From Staphylococcus hominis subsp. hominis (GTDB lineage Bacteria; Bacillota; Bacilli; Staphylococcales; Staphylococcaceae): DNA of 64,000 nt. Of this stretch, positions 24,036 to 33,651 are shown in pieces. The position numbers and the translations under genes were made by a program. Numbering within the stretch: position 1 is the stretch's first letter; each line of letters starts with the position of its first letter. The stretch spans positions 1 through 64,000 of the forward strand of contig NZ_PPQE01000021.1 of assembly GCF_002901845.1 (NCBI RefSeq). The letters run 5' to 3'. The notes under the pieces were generated by a model. The model worked only from the letters and a program-made list of their open reading frames with translations, was not told the DNA's origin and searched no databases.

Positions 24036-24992
24036 TTATGTCTTTTCTTCATTTTCTTTAATCGTTCGTATCATTGTTTCTGTCATTTTAGCCAAATGAT
24101 ACTTTGGATTAAAGCCCCATTCTTTTCGAGAATAACTGGTATCAATATTATCTGGCCACGTATCTGCAATCGCTTGTCTTACTGGATCGACATCATAATC
24201 TAATGTAAATTCAGGAATATGTTTTTGAATTTCTTTCTTAATCATCTCAGGTTCAAAACTCATTGCGCTTAAATTATAACCATTGCGTATTACAAGTGTC
24301 TTACTATCCGCTTCCATAAGTTGAATAATCGCATCAATGGCATCGTCCATATACATCATATCCATATACGTATGTTTAGCGATATAACTCGTGTAGTGAC
24401 CATGTCTAACCGCTTCGAAATATATTTCTACTGCGTAATCTGTAGTACCTCCGCCTGGCTCTTTGGTATGTGAAATGAGCCCTGGAAATCTTACACTACG
24501 TGTGTCGACACCAAACTTTTTAAAGTAATATTGGCATAATAATTCACCTGTAACTTTATTTATCCCGTACATTGTTGTCGGTTGTTGAATCGTATTTTGA
24601 GGTGTGTTTTTCTTAGGTGTAGACGCACCAAATGCCCCAATTGAACTTGGCATAAAGAAATGTAAGTCATACATTCTTGCAGTTTCTAAAGCATTCATTA
24701 ACCCACCCATATTTAAATCCCAAGCCTGCAAAGGATTTTTTTCAGCTGTTGCAGAAAGTAACGCAGCCATATGCATAAGTGTATCTGCTCTAAAGTCTTC
24801 TACTACAGCCATCATTGCGTCACGATCTGTTACATCAAGTAATTCAAATGGACCATCATTAATCAATGAATGTGGTTCTAGCTCTTTAATATCAGTGGCT
24901 AATACATTATTTTTCCCATATAATTTTCTACATTTTAGTACCAATTCAGTTCCTATTTGTCCTAGTGCTCCTGTAATTACAATTCTCTTCAT
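24036..24992 (-). CDS. tdh: L-threonine 3-dehydrogenase, SDR/epimerase type
   Basis: 318 residues. The Rossmann motif is GALGQIG (residues 8-14), and NAD-binding Asp follows in ATDIKE. The catalytic Ser/Thr (MPSSIGAFG) and YGINK (Tyr and Lys) are present. The size and motifs fit the short-chain-type threonine dehydrogenases, which oxidise L-Thr to 2-amino-3-ketobutyrate with NAD. The partner enzyme Kbl is reduced to a fragment at 30528-30775. A plain NAD-dependent epimerase is the alternative. The 23862-24035 gap has no clear terminator. Confidence 0.85.
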   Translation of the reverse strand: MKRIVITGALGQIGTELVLKCRKLYGKNNVLATDIKELEPHSLINDGPFELLDVTDRDAMMAVVEDFRADTLMHMAALLSATAEKNPLQAWDLNMGGLMNALETARMYDLHFFMPSSIGAFGASTPKKNTPQNTIQQPTTMYGINKVTGELLCQYYFKKFGVDTRSVRFPGLISHTKEPGGGTTDYAVEIYFEAVRHGHYTSYIAKHTYMDMMYMDDAIDAIIQLMEADSKTLVIRNGYNLSAMSFEPEMIKKEIQKHIPEFTLDYDVDPVRQAIADTWPDNIDTSYSRKEWGFNPKYHLAKMTETMIRTIKENEEKT

Positions 24993-25265
24993 TATTATTT
25001 CTCCCTTTATCTTATCTATCCTAGTAGCGACTTTTTAGAACTCCCCATATTCTTAGATCCACTATATTATAAAACTATTTACATATATCATTAGATTGTA
25101 CGTTAAAGTAATAATTTTATTCTTCTAATAAATTACTTATTTGATTTAATTTACGTTTTGTTTGTTAATTATTTTTAAAATTATCTTAAATTATTTTTTC
25201 CTTCTTATATTTCAGCGCCTATATGCTACTATAAACTTGTAAATTATTTTTAAAAGGAGGCTAAC

Positions 25266-28151
25266 ATGAAGAAATATTTTGTATCACTCTTATTGATTTT
25301 CTTTATTGCTTTTGGATTATTATCTTTAACATCATATGCAGCAGAAGTTCCCGATACCGCTTCAACTTTACAAAATGATGCGATATCTTCCCAATCTAAA
25401 GCAATGACATCTTCACCACAAGAGAAAACATCTCAAAATCATCAAACTACTTTTTCAGAAAAAACAACTTCTGAAAAAGCGACTACGGAAAATGTCTCAA
25501 CTATTAAAACCTCTCAAGATAATGTATCAACACAAAATAAGACTCAAATAGTTGAGCAACATATTTCTTCACCACAGACGAACTCAACATCATCGACAAC
25601 TGTAACATCTCAAACGTCATCTGAAGTACCTACTCAAGAAAAAGCATCACAAACAACTCAAACATCATCGGCACAACTTCAAACTTCAAAAGAAAATATT
25701 ACTGCACCAAAAGCAATGTCTCAAAAGACATCATCAACCTCTTCTGTTCAAACATCTCGCCCATCAACTAATGTATCAACCCAAAAGGCTACACTAACAC
25801 AAACATCAAAATCTCAAGATACGACAACATTAAACCATAAGAACATTACAACTCAAACTACTTCAAATACTAAAGCAACTACACCATCATCTACAACACA
25901 CGCTATTTTACATACAAATGATATTCATGGTCGCTTTGTAGAAGAAGACGGAAGAGTGATTGGCATGGCTAAAGTAAAAGGTCTTAAAGATCAAATTCAA
26001 CCTGATTTAGTATTAGATGCGGGAGACGCTTTCCAAGGACTGCCTGTTTCAAATAAATCAAAAGGTGAAGAAATGGCAAAAGCGATGAATAGTGTAGGTT
26101 ACGATGCTATGACAATCGGTAACCATGAATTTGATTTTGGTTATGATCAGTTAATGAAATTGCAACAACAGCTTAATTTCCCAATGTTATCATCTAATAT
26201 TTATAAAGATGGCCATCTTATATTTAAACCATCTACAATCATAACTAAAAATAATATACGTTATGGGGTTGTAGGTGTGACAACACCTGAAACTAAAACA
26301 AAAACCTCTCCAACAGCAGTTAATGATATTGAATTTAAAGATCCACTTCCCAGTGTGACACAAGCAATGAATGATATTAAAGATAATGTAGACGTTTTTG
26401 TTATTTTATCTCACTTAGGTGTCGATAAATCTACAAGAAATATATGGCGTAGTGATTATTTAATTGATCAATTAACACAATCAAAACTATTTTCACACCC
26501 CATTTTCGTCGTAGATGGACATTCACATACCGTAATCGAACATGGTAGAGACTACGGCGCAAATAATGTACTTACTCAAACAGGTACAGCACTTGCAAAT
26601 GTTGGACGTATTGATTTCGATGTACATAATGGAACTATTAATAATGTAAATGCCTCACTGATTAATGTGGCAGATACTAAAGAAGTTCCAACTGACTCTC
26701 AAATTGAAGCTCAAACACGTCAAGCAAATAACGAATTTTTAAAAGAAACCTCAACTGTGATTATTCCAAATAATCCAGTGACGTTAAATGGCGAACGTGA
26801 ACACGTACGTACACAAGAAACTAATTTAGGGAACCTTATTACAGATGCTATGGAGGCTTATGCTGAAAAGAATTTCTCACATCGACCTGACTTTGCAGTC
26901 ACAAATGGTGGTGGTATTAGAGCTTCTATTCAAACAGGCCAAGTAACTGAAAATGATGTTATAACAGTATTACCTTTTGGAAATTTAATTTCTCAAATTG
27001 AAGTTAAAGGTTCTGACGTTAAACAAGCATTTGAACATAGTTTAAGTTCTACTACCGATATTCAAGATGGGAAAAAAGTTTTAGCCCCAAGTGGTGGCTT
27101 TTTACAAGTATCAAATTCAATTCGCGTATACTTTAATCTTGATAAAGAATCTGGCCAACGTGTCAGTGCCATTAAAATCTTAAACAAATCAACTGGTAAG
27201 TATGAAAATTTAGATTCTAATCGTACATATTATGTAACGACAAATGATTTTACAGCTCATCAAGGTGATGGTTATGATATGTTCGGTGGAAAACGTGAGG
27301 AAGGAATCTCTTTAGATGCTGTTGTTTCCCAATATATAAAAGAAGCTGATCTAAGTAGTTATGATACAGTGGATGCTGTACGAATCATCAATGGTCAACC
27401 TGAAATCGATGAACAAACTGATGATGCGACTACTACACAACCGCATGATCAAACGACATCATCTCAATCAAATACACACCTAGAAGGAGCACAACCAAAA
27501 CATCCAGGTAAAGTCTCTCAACCTAATAAAAAAGATAATGATCACAAAGTAGTTGCCATTCATGAAAGTCCTCATCCTTGTATCAACCATCATAAATCAA
27601 TAGCACCAAAACATCATTCAAATGATATGGCAAATACAAACCATAAACATCTTACTTCAACGCATACTCAACAATGTCATACTCATGCTATAGCAATTGA
27701 TAAACACAAAAATTATACTGGTACGCATGCACACATCAATCACTATGATGTTGCTCATCACCCTATCAAAACAATGCTATCTTTAGAAAATAAGTTAACT
27801 CAAGAATCACAATATCATAACATTGCACATTTGATTGGACCTTATCAATATCAATCTAATCAAGAACTTACATCATCTAAAGCATGTCATACGAATAAAG
27901 GATCAAGAGCGTATACATTACCTCTAAAGCATGGTACGGATTCAAATACTCATCATGATTCTATACACGTAGTGACAATAAATGACTCAGAAGCAACATC
28001 AGAATTAACTGGATGTTATACAAATAAGCATCATGTACAACTTCCAAGCACAGGTAAAAAAGAGGCTAATTTAGAGCACGGTATTGCGATTTTATTAGTA
28101 ACAACAGGTGCTGGATTGATATATCTTCGTCAACGTAAAAAATCAGCATAA
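25266..28151 (+). CDS. LPXTG-anchored 5'-nucleotidase/phosphoesterase, AdsA-like
   Basis: 961-residue cell-wall protein. A signal peptide (1-25, ending SYAAE) is followed by a Ser/Thr/Gln-rich stalk to about 210. A calcineurin-type phosphoesterase domain comes next (HTNDIHGR near 215, DAGDAFQG, GNHEFDFG, VDGHSHT). Then a 5'-nucleotidase C-terminal domain (VTNGGGIRA, HQGDGYDMF) runs to about 715. A 200-residue His-rich region follows, then sorting signal LPSTG (about 926), membrane helix and RQRKK. AdsA makes immunosuppressive adenosine in S. aureus; the same role here is inference. AAGGAGG precedes ATG. Confidence 0.92.
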   Translation: MKKYFVSLLLIFFIAFGLLSLTSYAAEVPDTASTLQNDAISSQSKAMTSSPQEKTSQNHQTTFSEKTTSEKATTENVSTIKTSQDNVSTQNKTQIVEQHISSPQTNSTSSTTVTSQTSSEVPTQEKASQTTQTSSAQLQTSKENITAPKAMSQKTSSTSSVQTSRPSTNVSTQKATLTQTSKSQDTTTLNHKNITTQTTSNTKATTPSSTTHAILHTNDIHGRFVEEDGRVIGMAKVKGLKDQIQPDLVLDAGDAFQGLPVSNKSKGEEMAKAMNSVGYDAMTIGNHEFDFGYDQLMKLQQQLNFPMLSSNIYKDGHLIFKPSTIITKNNIRYGVVGVTTPETKTKTSPTAVNDIEFKDPLPSVTQAMNDIKDNVDVFVILSHLGVDKSTRNIWRSDYLIDQLTQSKLFSHPIFVVDGHSHTVIEHGRDYGANNVLTQTGTALANVGRIDFDVHNGTINNVNASLINVADTKEVPTDSQIEAQTRQANNEFLKETSTVIIPNNPVTLNGEREHVRTQETNLGNLITDAMEAYAEKNFSHRPDFAVTNGGGIRASIQTGQVTENDVITVLPFGNLISQIEVKGSDVKQAFEHSLSSTTDIQDGKKVLAPSGGFLQVSNSIRVYFNLDKESGQRVSAIKILNKSTGKYENLDSNRTYYVTTNDFTAHQGDGYDMFGGKREEGISLDAVVSQYIKEADLSSYDTVDAVRIINGQPEIDEQTDDATTTQPHDQTTSSQSNTHLEGAQPKHPGKVSQPNKKDNDHKVVAIHESPHPCINHHKSIAPKHHSNDMANTNHKHLTSTHTQQCHTHAIAIDKHKNYTGTHAHINHYDVAHHPIKTMLSLENKLTQESQYHNIAHLIGPYQYQSNQELTSSKACHTNKGSRAYTLPLKHGTDSNTHHDSIHVVTINDSEATSELTGCYTNKHHVQLPSTGKKEANLEHGIAILLVTTGAGLIYLRQRKKSA

Positions 28152-28164
28152 TATTTAAATAAAA

Positions 28165-28205
28165 ATACCGTATCAGCTATATCTACGTTATCACTGATAC
28201 GGTAT
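28165..28205. terminator. Bidirectional terminator between convergent genes
   Basis: A perfect 12-bp stem (ATACCGTATCAG/CTGATACGGTAT) with a 17-nt loop, with T-rich flanks on both strands. It serves the nucleotidase gene and the ornithine cyclodeaminase family gene. Confidence 0.85.
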
Positions 28206-28227
28206 CTATGTTTTATACAGTATAGGG

Positions 28228-29181
28228 TTAATTAGTTTGTTGAGCTTTTTTATAAAAGTATTGTGCCACTACTATATCTACAATAGCTAAACCTACTGAT
28301 TTAAATACTGTCACTTCTTCTTCATCATCACGTCCAGATATTTTTCCACTTACGATATCTCCTAGTTCACCATGTAATGATCGCTCAGTAATGATGCCTT
28401 CTTCTAATGGTACTTTTAAATCACCTGTTTCTTCCATTGCTGCTTCTGTAGATTCAACAACTATTTTATTAGCAATCAACATCGTTTCTGAAGGGAGTTC
28501 TTGCATTTCAGGTTTAAATGAACCTACTGCATTTAAATGAACACCGGGATGTAATGAATGAGAATACACCGGTTTATTTGAATTTGTAGTTGTCACAACA
28601 ATATCTGCGTTTTCCATGGCTTGATCTGCTTCATCGAAGACTTTTGTTGACACGTGATACGTTTGTTTCACAAATTCAGCCAATGTTTCAGCTTTAGCTC
28701 TTGTACGACTCGAGATATGAAGCATTTCAATATCTCTCACTGCTAATATTGCTGCAATGAGCCCCTCAGCTTGATCTCCAGCGCCAATCACACACAATGT
28801 TTTTGCATTTTCACGCGCTAAATATTTTGTAGCTACACCAGAAATGGCGCCTGTACGAATCTTAGTTAAATAACTACCATCAAGTACAGCAAGGGTTTCT
28901 CCTGTATCATAATCGCTCAGCAAGACTGATCCAGTAATTGTTTTTTTATCTAGTTTAGGATTATTAGGTGCGAAAGTGACTGTTTTAATACCGACAATAT
29001 TTAATTCATCTGATAAAGCTGGCATCACTAAATATCTATTTTCTTTATTAAAAGGTAACACATAACGTAATGGCGTTTCAGTTTTTCCTTCTGAAAACAC
29101 CTGTAACGCATGACCGACTTCTTCAATCACTTCTTTCATATCTAATAAGTTTTGTTGATCTTGTTCATTTAAAACGATCAT
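28228..29181 (-). CDS. Ornithine cyclodeaminase/mu-crystallin family protein
   Basis: 317 residues from ATG 29181 (MIVLNEQDQQ); GGAGG stands eight bases upstream, whereas an in-frame start 19 codons earlier has no such site. Landmarks are substrate-binding RYVLPF, KTVTFAPNNP, DGSYLTKIRTGAISGVATKYLAR (in two parts) and the NAD-binding motif VIGAGDQA. The family includes ornithine cyclodeaminase, alanine dehydrogenase and staphylopine-type enzymes, so the substrate is open. No operon partner. Confidence 0.85.
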   Translation of the reverse strand: MIVLNEQDQQNLLDMKEVIEEVGHALQVFSEGKTETPLRYVLPFNKENRYLVMPALSDELNIVGIKTVTFAPNNPKLDKKTITGSVLLSDYDTGETLAVLDGSYLTKIRTGAISGVATKYLARENAKTLCVIGAGDQAEGLIAAILAVRDIEMLHISSRTRAKAETLAEFVKQTYHVSTKVFDEADQAMENADIVVTTTNSNKPVYSHSLHPGVHLNAVGSFKPEMQELPSETMLIANKIVVESTEAAMEETGDLKVPLEEGIITERSLHGELGDIVSGKISGRDDEEEVTVFKSVGLAIVDIVVAQYFYKKAQQTN

Positions 29182-29424
29182 TTCATAGACCTCCACTATT
29201 TGGATATTGTTAAATGATAGATTAGAAGTAACAATCATTCAATTTAATCATTATATATTCTAATCCACTGAATATTAATATTTTTTATAGATTTTATTAA
29301 CTTATTATTGTGATGATATAAAATTGATGATGTCTTTATATTATAAATAAAAGGTACAGTTTATATAATAAAGTGCCTTGCGATTTCATAACAATATGAA
29401 ACTATTCATAAACTTTTGACACCC

Positions 29425-29456
29425 ATCACTTTTCTTATGAGAAAAGTGATTTTTTT
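29425..29456 (+). terminator. Strong plus-strand terminator without an obvious gene
   Basis: A perfect 11-bp stem (ATCACTTTTCT/AGAAAAGTGAT) with a 4-nt loop and T7 on the plus strand only. The nearest genes are both minus strand. The 29182-29424 gap is AT-rich and includes a small hairpin TTTCATA/TATGAAA at about 29384-29401; it may hold a small plus-strand RNA. No open frame with a ribosome binding site is seen. Confidence 0.65.
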
Positions 29457-29493
29457 ATATCTTCCTATAAATGATTGCTATAATACCTTTGTT

Positions 29494-29913
29494 TCAATCT
29501 ATAACACCTTCATTATAATAGGTAGCTTTATTATTTAAAAATACTTTTAAACTGTGATTATAGTATGTAAGATTTTGATCTGCTTCTTCGATGGTCATCC
29601 ATTTTGTTTCTGAAATTTCATCTTTCATTTGTATATCTATGACTTCATTTTTAATTGTAGCTTTAAACATAATAAATAATGTGTGTACATTCATTTGAGT
29701 TGATTTACCTTCATTAATACTTACGATATCTCCAATCTTAGCATTAAGACCTGTTTCTTCCATTACTTCACGTTTCAAAGCTTCAATTAGCGTTTCTTCC
29801 TTTTCTACCTTTCCTCCTGGTAATGACCACCCCCCGCCATCTGTATTATTAACAAGTAATACTTTTCTTTCTTGATTTTGTATGAGCGCATATACGACTT
29901 TTAAATCTTTCAC
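29494..29913 (-). CDS. Nudix hydrolase
   Basis: 139 residues from GTG 29913 (MKDLKVVYAL), with GAAGGTG five bases upstream, inside the end of the acetyltransferase gene. The Nudix box is complete: GGKVEKEETLIEALKREV then MEETGL. The preceding WSLPGG and N-terminal VYALIQNQERKVLLV are typical. It hydrolyses a nucleoside diphosphate derivative; the substrate is unknown. It forms a two-gene operon with the GNAT protein four bases upstream. Confidence 0.88.
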   Translation of the reverse strand: MKDLKVVYALIQNQERKVLLVNNTDGGGWSLPGGKVEKEETLIEALKREVMEETGLNAKIGDIVSINEGKSTQMNVHTLFIMFKATIKNEVIDIQMKDEISETKWMTIEEADQNLTYYNHSLKVFLNNKATYYNEGVID

Positions 29914-29917
29914 AGTT

Positions 29918-30430
29918 TCACCTTCCATCATTTGGAATTTCAAATCGACTTACTGGCTGGCCGTTTTTTTTAATGTACGAATTAATTTCATATCCTCCAT
30001 GTTTTTTTATTACTTTTTGTGAAGCATAATTATAAGGATTACATGTCATCAATACTTTATGTATCCCCATTTTATTTAGTCTATTTAGTGCTTCTTCTAA
30101 CATGCTTGAAGCATAACCATTTCCTCTGTATGGTTTGGCGACGCCATAACCTACATGTCCTCCAATGTTTTTTAATTTATCATTAAGTTCATGACGAATA
30201 TTTACTGCACCAACAATATAATCATTTTTAAAATAAAATAATGTTGTAGAAGGAACGGTATTCATATTTACGGGTGGATGATTCAATTGTTCGACCATTT
30301 GTTGAAAAGATTGATAATGTGCGACATCGACATTAGATGGAACAATTTTCTCATTGTTGTCATACCAATATTGTAAATATCGAATTAAACTTTCTTTATC
30401 TTTATACTCTAGTTTTCTTAATTCAAGCAT
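29918..30430 (-). CDS. GNAT family N-acetyltransferase
   Basis: 170 residues. Acetyl-CoA binding motif A is HVGYGVAKPYRGNGYASSML (Q/R-x-x-G-x-G/A type RGNGYA), followed by LNKMGIHKVLMTCNP, NYASQKVIKKHGGYE and a C-terminal RFEIP strand. This is the RimJ-like/GNAT fold acting on small molecules or proteins; the substrate is unknown. It is the first gene of the operon with the Nudix protein, whose ribosome binding site lies in its last codons. Confidence 0.88.
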   Translation of the reverse strand: MLELRKLEYKDKESLIRYLQYWYDNNEKIVPSNVDVAHYQSFQQMVEQLNHPPVNMNTVPSTTLFYFKNDYIVGAVNIRHELNDKLKNIGGHVGYGVAKPYRGNGYASSMLEEALNRLNKMGIHKVLMTCNPYNYASQKVIKKHGGYEINSYIKKNGQPVSRFEIPNDGR

Positions 30431-30527
30431 GTATACACCTCTTTTTTTACAATTAGTGTACCACTAAAAATGAAAAACAATCCATTTATACATTTAAACT
30501 AATAGATGACTCAAATTAATTAAATGT

Positions 30528-30775
30528 TTATTTAATACTATTTAACCTTTTCCAACTTTTTAATACTTTAAGTGCTTGATCTAACATTTTTTAGTGCGTG
30601 CGACATAATCACCTACGACATCGATAGCTTTAGATAATGTACCGATTTGGAAATCAATTTTGTCTTGTAAGTTTAAATGTTTTACTATTCCTGCACCTTT
30701 ATCTATCACAAAACCATGTGTCTCATCATTTTCTTTTATTATTGATTCATCATCATTTATTATCATCATAATCAT
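30528..30775 (-). pseudogene. kbl: Remnant of glycine C-acetyltransferase (2-amino-3-ketobutyrate CoA ligase)
   Basis: A 64-codon frame (30581-30775) includes KGAGIVKHLNLQDKIDFQIG and TLSKAIDVVGDYVARTK, nearly the same as the PLP-lysine region of staphylococcal Kbl (about 395 residues). At 30587 a shifted frame continues MLDQALKVLKSWKRLN, like the Kbl C-terminus. About 150 N-terminal codons and a central stretch are missing. In S. aureus order kbl lies in this place, near the threonine dehydrogenase. The Lys of TLSKA remains but the protein cannot be functional. Confidence 0.85.
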
Positions 30776-30899
30776 TTTATATTATAAGATAATTCATTCA
30801 TTTAATACCTGATAGTGTATCTTTTATTAAAATTATAATGAGTGACTACTGAGTTTAAGTAGAATTTGTTATACTAAAGTTCATAATAATTAGGAAGAA

Positions 30900-32075
30900 G
30901 TGGTCAATGTGTTTGATTGGTTTCAATTAGCCAGTGAAAAAGAAAATAGAATGATTCAAATGCGTCGCTATATGCATCAATATCCAGAGCCTTCATTTGA
31001 AGAAACGTGGACACATAACTACATTCTCAATCAGTTAAGTCATTTAGACTGTGAGATTGTGTCACCTGTAGGACGAAATGGTATCAAGGCAACTTTTAAA
31101 GGAAAAGAAAATGGTCCAACTATTGCATTTCGTGCAGACTTCGATGCATTACCAGTCCAAGAATTAAACGAAGTTCCATATAAATCTAAAAACGATGGTT
31201 TTATGCATGCATGTGGACACGATGGTCATACTGCTATTTTATTAGGTGTTGCTGAAATTGTTCACGAACATCGTCACTTATTAAAAGGAAATGTTGTATT
31301 TATTTTTCAATATGGTGAAGAGATTATGCCAGGTGGCTCTCAAGAAATGATTGATGATGGCTGTTTAAACGATGTTGATAAAATTTATGGTACTCATCTT
31401 TGGAGTGGTTATCCTACTGGTACAATTTATTCAAGACCAGGTGCAATCATGGCTTCTCCAGATGAATTCTCGATTACCATTAAAGGTAAAGGAGGTCATG
31501 GGGCTAAACCTCATGAAACAATTGATCCAATTGTAATTATGGCTGAGTTTATACTAAGTGCTCAAAAAATCATTTCTCGTACCATTGATCCTGTAAAAGA
31601 AGCAGTATTAACCTTTGGTATGGTACAAGCAGGTTCTTCTGATAGTGTTATTCCAGATTCAGCATTTTGTAAAGGGACCGTACGTACCTTTGATACAAAA
31701 CTACAAGCGCATGTTCAAGAGAAAATGGATAAGTTATTACAAGGTCTTGCATTAGCGAATGATATCACTTATGACATGGAGTATATTAGAGGGTATTTAC
31801 CAGTTCATAATCATGAAGCAGCTTATGAAACAGTTAAACAAGCGGCAAATGAGTTACATTTACGTTTTAATAAATCAGAACTGATGATGATTGGTGAAGA
31901 CTTTTCACACTATCTAAAAGTCCGACCTGGTGCATTTTTCTTAACTGGATGTGGCAATGCTGATAAAGGTATTACAGCCCCACATCACAATCCTCATTTT
32001 GATATTGATGAAGCAGCATTTAAATATGCTGCAAGTGAATTTCTTAAAATCTTAGAACTTGAAAGCGTTTTTTAA
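30900..32075 (+). CDS. M20-family N-acyl amino acid amidohydrolase
   Basis: 391 residues from GTG 30900; a GTG three codons later (FDWFQLA) is equally possible and fits my memory of the S. aureus start. Metal-site motifs are HACGHDGHT, the catalytic EE in YGEEIMPGG, GTHLWSG and the late His in PHHNPHFD. The dimerisation or lid domain is residues 185-300. It removes acyl groups from amino acids or peptides; the substrate is unknown. It is monocistronic and convergent with tuf. Confidence 0.92.
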   Translation: MVNVFDWFQLASEKENRMIQMRRYMHQYPEPSFEETWTHNYILNQLSHLDCEIVSPVGRNGIKATFKGKENGPTIAFRADFDALPVQELNEVPYKSKNDGFMHACGHDGHTAILLGVAEIVHEHRHLLKGNVVFIFQYGEEIMPGGSQEMIDDGCLNDVDKIYGTHLWSGYPTGTIYSRPGAIMASPDEFSITIKGKGGHGAKPHETIDPIVIMAEFILSAQKIISRTIDPVKEAVLTFGMVQAGSSDSVIPDSAFCKGTVRTFDTKLQAHVQEKMDKLLQGLALANDITYDMEYIRGYLPVHNHEAAYETVKQAANELHLRFNKSELMMIGEDFSHYLKVRPGAFFLTGCGNADKGITAPHHNPHFDIDEAAFKYAASEFLKILELESVF

Positions 32076-32120
32076 TTCATTGTTAAATATGTATCGTAAA
32101 TCTTAGAAAATAAACGATTG

Positions 32121-32157
32121 AACCAGCTCATAGATAGTATTTATCTATGAGCTGGTT
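32121..32157 (+). terminator. Terminator of the amidohydrolase gene
   Basis: A perfect 16-bp stem (AACCAGCTCATAGATA/TATCTATGAGCTGGTT) with a 5-nt loop, followed by a moderately T-rich sequence. Confidence 0.85.
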
Positions 32158-32217
32158 TATTAATATTTTTTACTAAATGAAAGCAAAGTGAACTTACGTC
32201 TTATTTTCAAATAAAAA

Positions 32218-32240
32218 AAGACCCCCACTAAGGGAGTCTT
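32218..32240 (-). terminator. tuf terminator
   Basis: Stem AAGACCCCC/GGGAGTCTT (one mismatch) with a short loop; a T7 tract follows on the minus strand. It ends the rpsL-rpsG-fusA-tuf transcript. Confidence 0.85.
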
Positions 32241-32257
32241 CCATATCAAATAATAAA

Positions 32258-33442
32258 TTATTCGAAGATTTCAGTTACAACGCCTGATCCTACAGTACGT
32301 CCACCTTCACGGATTGAGAAACGAGTACCGTCTTCAATCGCGATAGGAGCGATTAATTCTACTGTCATTTCAACGTTGTCACCAGGCATTACCATTTCAG
32401 TACCTTCTGGTAAGTTAACAACACCAGTTACGTCAGTAGTACGGAAATAGAATTGTGGACGATAGTTAGAGAAGAATGGAGTATGACGTCCACCTTCATC
32501 TTTTGATAAAACGTATACGTCTGCTTTGAATTTTGTGTGAGGTGTAATTGAACCTGGAGCAGCTAATACTTGACCACGTTGTACATCTTCACGAGCAACA
32601 CCACGTAATAAAGCACCGATGTTGTCACCAGCTTCAGCGTAGTCTAATAATTTACGGAACATTTCTACACCAGTAACAGTTGTTTTAGAAGTTTCTTTGA
32701 TACCAATAATTTCAACTTCTTCACCAACTTTGATTTGACCACGTTCAACACGGCCTGTAGCAACAGTACCACGACCAGTGATTGAGAATACGTCCTCAAC
32801 TGGCATCATGAATGGTTTATCAGAGTCACGTTCTGGAGTTGGAATATAATCATCAACTGCTTGCATTAATTCTAAGATTTTTTCTTCGTATTGAGCATCG
32901 CCTTCTAAAGCTTTTAAAGCTGAACCAGCGATTACAGGTACGTCGTCACCTGGGAAGTCGTATTCAGATAATAAGTCACGTACTTCCATTTCAACTAATT
33001 CTAATAATTCTTCATCGTCAACCATGTCAACTTTGTTTAAGAATACTACTAATGCTGGTACACCAACGTTACGTGATAAAAGAATGTGTTCACGAGTTTG
33101 TGGCATTGGACCATCAGCAGCAGATACTACTAAGATAGCGCCGTCCATTTGAGCAGCCCCAGTGATCATGTTTTTAACATAGTCAGCGTGTCCTGGGCAG
33201 TCAACGTGAGCATAGTGACGTTTGTCAGTTTGATATTCGATGTGTGCAGTATTGATTGTAATACCACGTTCTTTTTCTTCTGGAGCGTTGTCAATCATGT
33301 CATATGATTGTGCTACAGTGTCACCATTTTTAGCTAATACAGTTGCGATAGCAGCTGTTAAAGTAGTTTTACCATGGTCAACGTGACCGATAGTACCAAT
33401 ATTGGCATGTTCTTTTGAGCGATCAAATTTTTCTTTTGCCAT
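32258..33442 (-). CDS. tuf: Elongation factor Tu
   Basis: 394 residues, the usual length. It brings aminoacyl-tRNA to the ribosome in a GTP-dependent way. G1 is GHVDHGKTT (residues 19-27), G2 region RGITI, G3 DCPGHADY, G4 NKVD, followed by the two beta-barrel domains ([14 protein letters not shown]; the C-terminal [10 protein letters not shown]). It is downstream of fusA, separated by 209 bp with an inverted repeat. A TCTCC-complement ribosome binding site precedes ATG. Confidence 0.99.
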   Translation of the reverse strand: MAKEKFDRSKEHANIGTIGHVDHGKTTLTAAIATVLAKNGDTVAQSYDMIDNAPEEKERGITINTAHIEYQTDKRHYAHVDCPGHADYVKNMITGAAQMDGAILVVSAADGPMPQTREHILLSRNVGVPALVVFLNKVDMVDDEELLELVEMEVRDLLSEYDFPGDDVPVIAGSALKALEGDAQYEEKILELMQAVDDYIPTPERDSDKPFMMPVEDVFSITGRGTVATGRVERGQIKVGEEVEIIGIKETSKTTVTGVEMFRKLLDYAEAGDNIGALLRGVAREDVQRGQVLAAPGSITPHTKFKADVYVLSKDEGGRHTPFFSNYRPQFYFRTTDVTGVVNLPEGTEMVMPGDNVEMTVELIAPIAIEDGTRFSIREGGRTVGSGVVTEIFE

Positions 33443-33485
33443 TATTAAATCTCTCCTATTCTAGTTAAGTTATTTCAATATTATC

Positions 33486-33514
33486 TCTCATGATAGTTAC
33501 TCACTATCATGAGA
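33486..33514. repeat. Perfect inverted repeat in the fusA-tuf gap
   Basis: A 12-bp stem (TCTCATGATAGT/ACTATCATGAGA) with a 5-nt loop. On the minus strand no T run follows, so it is not a canonical terminator. It could be a processing site or partial attenuator that sets tuf apart from fusA. The remaining 33515-33651 holds no gene. Confidence 0.7.
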
Positions 33515-33651
33515 CATAATGATTGTTCTAAAAAGAATTCATAGTTCTTTTATAATGCATTTTGGATAAAAAATCAATTCATAAAGATGAATGCTTAATT
33601 AATAAGCTCAAGCTGTATTTTACCTAGATTTACTAGTTAAAACAAGTTATA

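Noticed and set aside
25029-25043. ACTTTTTAGAACT-like island operator upstream of the threonine dehydrogenase
   Set aside because: Single copy of a 12-13 base AT-rich match outside the island, probably chance.
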